Shown piece after piece: positions 6,134 through 7,381 of a stretch of DNA of 7,381 bases. Source of the DNA: Kiritimatiellia bacterium (GTDB lineage Bacteria; Verrucomicrobiota; Kiritimatiellia; RFP12; UBA1067); NCBI GenBank assembly GCA_017389885.1, contig JAFPDR010000126.1, positions 1 through 7,381 on the forward strand, in the 5' to 3' direction. How positions within the stretch are numbered: position 1 is the first letter of the stretch; every line of letters starts with the position of its first letter. The notes below the pieces were generated by a model. That model was given only the letters and a program-made list of their open reading frames with translations. It was not told the origin of the DNA and did no database searches. The position numbers and the translations under genes were made by a program.

Positions 6134-6141
6134 GGCTGCAT

Positions 6142-6150
6142 ATTATAGCA
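6142..6150 (-). promoter_or_regulatory. Extended -10 promoter of fabD, placed for a leaderless transcript
   Basis: The minus strand reads AAATTTGCTATAATATGCAGCC directly before the ATG at 6133. It has a perfect TATAAT (6147-6142) with a TGC extension. Only 8 bp separate the -10 box from the ATG, so initiation 6-9 nt downstream would start at or within 1-2 nt of the start codon. No ribosome binding site fits in between. No good -35 at 17 bp; TTGGCA (6177-6172) is 24 bp away. Confidence 0.65.
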
Positions 6151-6181
6151 AATTTCCCGGCGCAGGTGCCCTGCCAAAACG

Positions 6182-7381
6182 TCAGAGGATTTCCTTGAGG
6201 ATGTCCTTCGTTATCGGCTTGAGGATGATCTGCTTGAATCCGTCGTTCGCGCATGCCGTCGGCGCGAACGCGTCCGCCGTCACGGCGTAGACCGGCATGT
6301 GCGAGAGCTCCGGCATCCTGCGAATCTCGCGCAGCAGCTGGCGTCCGTCCATCCCCGGCATCATGAGGTCCGTGAAGACGACGTCGAACTTCGACTTCCG
6401 GACCAGCTCGAGGGCCTGCTCTCCGCTCGTTGCCGTCTCGACGTTCTTGAAGCCGAGCGCGTTGAGGAGGAGGGAGAAGATGCGGACGTTGAGATGGTGA
6501 TCGTCGACGACGAGGATGCGCTTCTCGGTGCGGAACGGATCGACGATGCGCATCGTGCGCATCTTCTGCGTGCGGGCGAATACGGCACGGCTCCTCTCGT
6601 CCGCGACCTTGACGTCGCGGAACACGACAAGGACCGAGGTCCCGGCGTTCTTCGGCGAACTGATCCTGAACGTTCCGTTTAGGCGCTCGACTATGCGCTT
6701 CGCGACGACAAGGCAGAGCGTCGAGCTGCCGGGGCAGGCGTTCGGATCCTTGTCCGCGTTCGGATCCATCACCTCCGCGATCTCGCCCGGCGTCATGCCC
6801 GGGCTCATGTCGTCGACCTGCAGCGAGAGGCAGCCGTCCTTGAACGACGTGCGGACGTCGATGTAGCCCGAGGGAGTGTGGCGCACCGCGTTCTCGAGAA
6901 GCCTTCCGAGGACGTCCTTGTACGCCGCGCCCGCGAACTCGACGAGCGGTATCTCGCCGGACTTGATCTGCAGCTCGACGTTGTTCGCGCCCGCGGCGGA
7001 CGCATAGGACTCTACGACCTGCAGCGTAGCCTCGGAGACGTTGAAAGTCTCGATGGTCGGCATCTTCATCGAGGACTCCGGCGTGAGAATCGTCATCACG
7101 CTGTCGATCGCCGTCATCAGGTTGCGCGCGCCGTCCTCGATGGCGTGCGCGGCCTCGCGAGACTGGTCCGGACCCTGCGCGTTCCTCAGCAGCTGCGAAT
7201 AGCCCACGATCGCATTCAGCGGGGTGCGCACGTCGTGGCTGATCGCCGAAAAGAATCGCGCGCGCGCCTCGGCGGAGAACGGAACCCCGTCCGCCGCCGC
7301 GGCCTTGGGCTGCGCGACCTCGGCGAAGCAGAAGAGGAAGGTCGCGTCGCCTGCGGTGAAGGGAAACTTCCTGAACGTGAA
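6182..7381 (-). CDS. Hybrid sensor histidine kinase with C-terminal receiver, N-terminus cut by window edge
   Basis: The visible 399 residues lack a start; the frame is open to the right edge, and a GTG at 7231 falls inside the H-box so cannot be the true start. Residues 1-22 (FTFRKFPFTAGDATFLFCFA) look like the end of a PAS-type sensor. The H-box ARFFSAISHDVRTPLNAI has His49. The catalytic domain has a good N-box LLENAVRHTPSG (Asn164) but odd glycine boxes: DDMSPGM (190-196) for G1 and GSSTLCL (218-224) where GxGLGL is expected. The receiver (about 287-399) is canonical: Asp293/Asp294, phosphoacceptor Asp338 in FTDLMMPGMDG, and Lys388 in LKPI. It should relay phosphate from His to its own Asp, or act as a phosphatase or acceptor if ATP binding is lost. 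It ends with TGA, 48 bp before fabD, with which it shares direction but probably not function. Confidence 0.9.
   Translation of the reverse strand, partial: FTFRKFPFTAGDATFLFCFAEVAQPKAAAADGVPFSAEARARFFSAISHDVRTPLNAIVGYSQLLRNAQGPDQSREAAHAIEDGARNLMTAIDSVMTILTPESSMKMPTIETFNVSEATLQVVESYASAAGANNVELQIKSGEIPLVEFAGAAYKDVLGRLLENAVRHTPSGYIDVRTSFKDGCLSLQVDDMSPGMTPGEIAEVMDPNADKDPNACPGSSTLCLVVAKRIVERLNGTFRISSPKNAGTSVLVVFRDVKVADERSRAVFARTQKMRTMRIVDPFRTEKRILVVDDHHLNVRIFSLLLNALGFKNVETATSGEQALELVRKSKFDVVFTDLMMPGMDGRQLLREIRRMPELSHMPVYAVTADAFAPTACANDGFKQIILKPITKDILKEIL

Overview
The window is GC-rich and tightly packed, with overlapping stop/start codons. It looks like a chromosomal segment of a Gram-negative-type bacterium. 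The mix of an NtrC-type sigma-54 activator, a Ser/Thr protein kinase, a CxxC-rich DnaJ-like protein and a GLSLGE-type FabD would fit the PVC group (Kiritimatiellota/Verrucomicrobiota-like). That placement is an inference; the window holds no phylogenetic marker that settles it. No mobile element, CRISPR array or sign of recent transfer was seen.

Layout. (1) 1-460, minus strand: the first 153 residues of a dicarboxylate/amino acid:cation symporter, running off the left edge. (2) 461-586: a 126-bp divergent intergenic region with two back-to-back extended -10 promoters. (3) 587-4936, plus strand: four genes joined by 4-bp stop/start overlaps, namely a soluble PAS-type sensor histidine kinase, an NtrC-family response regulator, a CxxC-rich zinc-finger-like protein with an N-terminal hydrophobic segment, and a Ser/Thr protein kinase with an HCD instead of HRD catalytic loop. 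(4) 4990-5037: a hairpin that could terminate transcription from both sides. (5) 5046-5121, minus strand: tRNA-Ala(CGC), with its own promoter. (6) 5171-5197: a 9-bp-stem hairpin after fabD. (7) 5210-6133, minus strand: fabD, whose -10 box lies so close to the ATG that the mRNA may be leaderless. (8) 6182-7381, minus strand: the C-terminal 399 residues of a hybrid histidine kinase with degenerate ATP-binding glycine boxes and an intact receiver, running off the right edge.

How the genes work together. The four-gene plus-strand cluster is the most interesting part. It has one visible promoter, each downstream gene has a Shine-Dalgarno-like sequence, and every junction is an ATGA or GTGA overlap, so the proteins are probably made together. 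A two-component His-Asp pair is therefore co-encoded with a Ser/Thr kinase and a 16-cysteine protein, which suggests one signalling module joining two kinds of phosphorylation. No substrate or target gene can be named from this sequence. The other genes (symporter, tRNA, fabD, hybrid kinase) look like ordinary neighbours, though the four promoters seen in the window share a striking TGNTATAMTAT core.
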